Assembly (NCBI GenBank): GCA_017998575.1
Contig: JAGOCV010000050.1
Coordinates: 1-16,783, forward strand
Direction of reading: 5' to 3'
Length of the DNA stretch: 16,783 nt
DNA from: Burkholderiaceae bacterium
GTDB lineage: Bacteria > Pseudomonadota > Gammaproteobacteria > Burkholderiales > Burkholderiaceae
How positions within the stretch are numbered: position 1 is the stretch's first letter; every line of letters starts with the position of its first letter. The translations under genes were made by a program, and so were the position numbers. The notes beneath the pieces were generated by a model. The model ran no database searches, had not been told where the DNA came from, and worked only from the letters and a program-made list of their open reading frames with translations. Shown here piece by piece: positions 15,268-16,783 of this stretch.

Positions 15268-15988
15268 AGAAAGGGAGCATGGTCATGAAGAAGCGCGCGA
15301 GCCACGGCATGATCTGCGACTCGCTCTGCGCGCCCCGGCCGCGCGAGGCGATGCGCACGTTGGCCACCTGCGTGGACGGCACGACGCTGCCCGCACCCAC
15401 CGAACGCGGATCGATGGTGCCCGAGAAGCGCAGCGTGTCCACGTTCTCGTTCACGCCGATCTGCTTCTCGCCCGTGACCACCAGATGGCCGTTGGGCAGC
15501 ACCTCCACCACCGTGGCGGTGATCGAGCCCGAGAAGGTGTTGGCGCTCTGCGTGCCGCCCTTGCCCTCGAAGGCGTTGGACGAGCCGGCCTGCGCATCGA
15601 GCTTGCCCAGGAAGTTCGAGCCCATGAAGGGGAAGGCGCTCACCGAGGCCTGCATCGAGCTGGTCTTGTCGGCGGTGGATGTCTTGGTCTGGCTGGCGCT
15701 CACGTTCTCGACGATGGTGATCGTCACGATGTCGCCCACGTAGCGGGCGCGGCGGTCCTCGAACGCCGGGCGGAAACTGGTCTGGCGGAACAGGCTGCCG
15801 CTGGCGGCGGGCGGGGTCGCCAGCGCCTGACCCGGTGCGCCCGGCAGCGTGGCCAGGGCCTGGGGCGACGGCTGGTAGAACTCGACCTGCGGCGTGCGCG
15901 AGAGCGTGTCGCAGCCGGCCAGCGCGAAGGCCAGCACGGCCAGGCCGGCGGTGCGCAGGGCAGAGAGGGCGGATAGGCGGGGCGTCAT
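15266..15988 (-). CDS. flgH: Flagellar L-ring lipoprotein FlgH
   Basis: FlgH forms the outer-membrane L ring that acts as a bushing for the rod. The 240-residue protein has a lipoprotein signal with lipobox LAGC, so the mature N-terminus is lipidated Cys26. Family motifs follow: SLFRQTSFRPAFEDRRARYV, VGDIVTITIVEN, SGSITATVVEVLPNGHLVV, GEKQIGVNENVDTLRFSGTI and a C-terminal aromatic/hydrophobic end FFMTMLPF. A proline/alanine linker (about 40-62) sits between the lipid anchor and the domain. It starts 28 bases after flgG with a weak Shine-Dalgarno. Length and motifs are normal. Confidence 0.96.
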   Translation of the reverse strand: MTPRLSALSALRTAGLAVLAFALAGCDTLSRTPQVEFYQPSPQALATLPGAPGQALATPPAASGSLFRQTSFRPAFEDRRARYVGDIVTITIVENVSASQTKTSTADKTSSMQASVSAFPFMGSNFLGKLDAQAGSSNAFEGKGGTQSANTFSGSITATVVEVLPNGHLVVTGEKQIGVNENVDTLRFSGTIDPRSVGAGSVVPSTQVANVRIASRGRGAQSESQIMPWLARFFMTMLPF

Positions 15989-16016
15989 GGCAGGGCTCGG
16001 GTGGCGGGTCGGGCGA

Positions 16017-16783
16017 TCACAGCTGCGACAGGCGCTGCAGCATCTGGTCGGAGGTGGTCACGGCCTTGGAATTCATCTCGTAGGCGCGCTGCGTCTGGAT
16101 CATGGTCACCAGCTCCTGCACCACGTTCACGTTCGACGTTTCCAGCGTTCCGCCCATGAGCACGCCCAGGCCGTTGGTGCCGGGCGTGCCGCCCTGGGGC
16201 GTACCGGAGGCGGCGGTTTCCGAGAACAGGTTCTGGCCGCGGGGCTCCAGGCCGGCGGGGTTGATGAAGCTGGCGATGGCCAGCGTGCCCACCGTCTGCG
16301 GCTGGGCGCTGCCCGGCACGGTGACGGTGACGGTGCCGTCGGAGGACACCGAGAGGCTGGTCGCGTTGGCCGGCACCGTGATGCCGTTGGCCACCGGCAG
16401 GCCCGACGAGGTGACGACCTGTCCCTGCGCGTTGAGCTGGAACGAGCCGTCGCGCGTGTAGCCGATGGTGCCGTCGGGCATGGTCACCTGGAACATGCCG
16501 TTGCCGTTGATCGCCACGTCCAGGCTGCGGTCGGTCTGCTGCAGGCTGCCCTGCTGGAACGAGCGCGAGGTGGCCACCGTGCGCACGCCCAGGCCCACCT
16601 GCAGGCCGGTGGGCAGCTCGGATTGCTCGGTAGTGGCCGAGCCGACCTGGCGCAGGTTCTGATACATCAGATCCTCGAACACGGCGTTGGCGCGCTTGAA
16701 GCCCGTGGTCGACACGTTGGCCAGGTTGTGCGAGATGACGTCCAGCTGCATCTGCTGGGCCTGCATGCCGGTCTTGGAGATCC
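16017..16783 (-). CDS. flgG: Flagellar distal rod protein FlgG (5' end outside the window)
   Basis: FlgG builds the distal rod, the drive shaft inside the P and L rings. Reading from the window edge, the frame gives ISKTG followed by MQAQQMQLDVISHNLANVST, which matches FlgG from about its seventh residue. The missing start (typically MIRSLW) should lie just beyond 16783. The ATG at 16766 is internal and should not be taken as the start. Other hallmarks are TTGFKRANAVFEDLMYQNLR, the DVAINGNGMFQV strand, and the C-terminal NVVQELVTMIQTQRAYEMNS and SDQMLQRLSQL. About 254 residues are visible of an expected 260 or so. It heads the visible run flgG-flgH-flgI-flgJ-flgK-flgL; flgF would be expected immediately upstream. 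Confidence 0.96.
   Translation of the reverse strand, partial: ISKTGMQAQQMQLDVISHNLANVSTTGFKRANAVFEDLMYQNLRQVGSATTEQSELPTGLQVGLGVRTVATSRSFQQGSLQQTDRSLDVAINGNGMFQVTMPDGTIGYTRDGSFQLNAQGQVVTSSGLPVANGITVPANATSLSVSSDGTVTVTVPGSAQPQTVGTLAIASFINPAGLEPRGQNLFSETAASGTPQGGTPGTNGLGVLMGGTLETSNVNVVQELVTMIQTQRAYEMNSKAVTTSDQMLQRLSQL

Overview
This is a high-GC, gene-dense bacterial chromosome segment. Gene content, codon use and the flg gene order suggest a flagellated betaproteobacterium, most likely of the Burkholderiales/Comamonadaceae (Acidovorax-like). That assignment is inferred from family resemblance, not from a database search. No rRNA, tRNA, CRISPR array, insertion sequence or phage gene was recognised.

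Layout. Positions 18-887 (minus) encode a sirtuin-type NAD-dependent deacetylase. Divergent from it, 1069-2025 (plus) encodes a class I SAM-dependent methyltransferase with an N-terminal export signal or anchor. Its stop codon shares a base with the start of an APC-superfamily amino acid permease (2025-3476). A convergent MFS transporter (3489-4691, minus) follows. A gene-free, relatively AT-rich spacer (4692-5039) separates it from a very large secreted DUF11-repeat protein running from 5040 on the plus strand.

The DUF11 gene is broken twice. It changes reading frame at about 6941-6947, and its homology stops at about 8770, just inside an SdrD_B-like segment. Only 21 bases later comes the 3' end of a convergent EAL/HDOD signalling gene (8792-10009, minus). 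About eight repeats are visible, four on each side of the frameshift. Each carries a spaced pair of cysteines. This is either a decayed surface adhesin or a sequence/assembly fault.

The right 6.7 kb is the distal part of a flagellar operon read on the minus strand: flgG (cut by the window edge), flgH, flgI, flgJ, flgK, flgL. These encode the distal rod, L ring, P ring, rod-capping muramidase and two hook-filament junction proteins. Gaps between them are only 10-28 bases, so they are probably co-transcribed. The EAL/HDOD gene lies 77 bases after flgL in the same direction and may be read from the same transcript, which would link a c-di-GMP-type or HDOD regulatory protein to flagellar assembly.

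I did not find a clearly new multi-gene system. The observations most worth checking are the doubly broken, cysteine-paired DUF11 protein, the exported FAM173-like methyltransferase coupled to a permease, and a beta-rich module shared by FlgK and FlgL.
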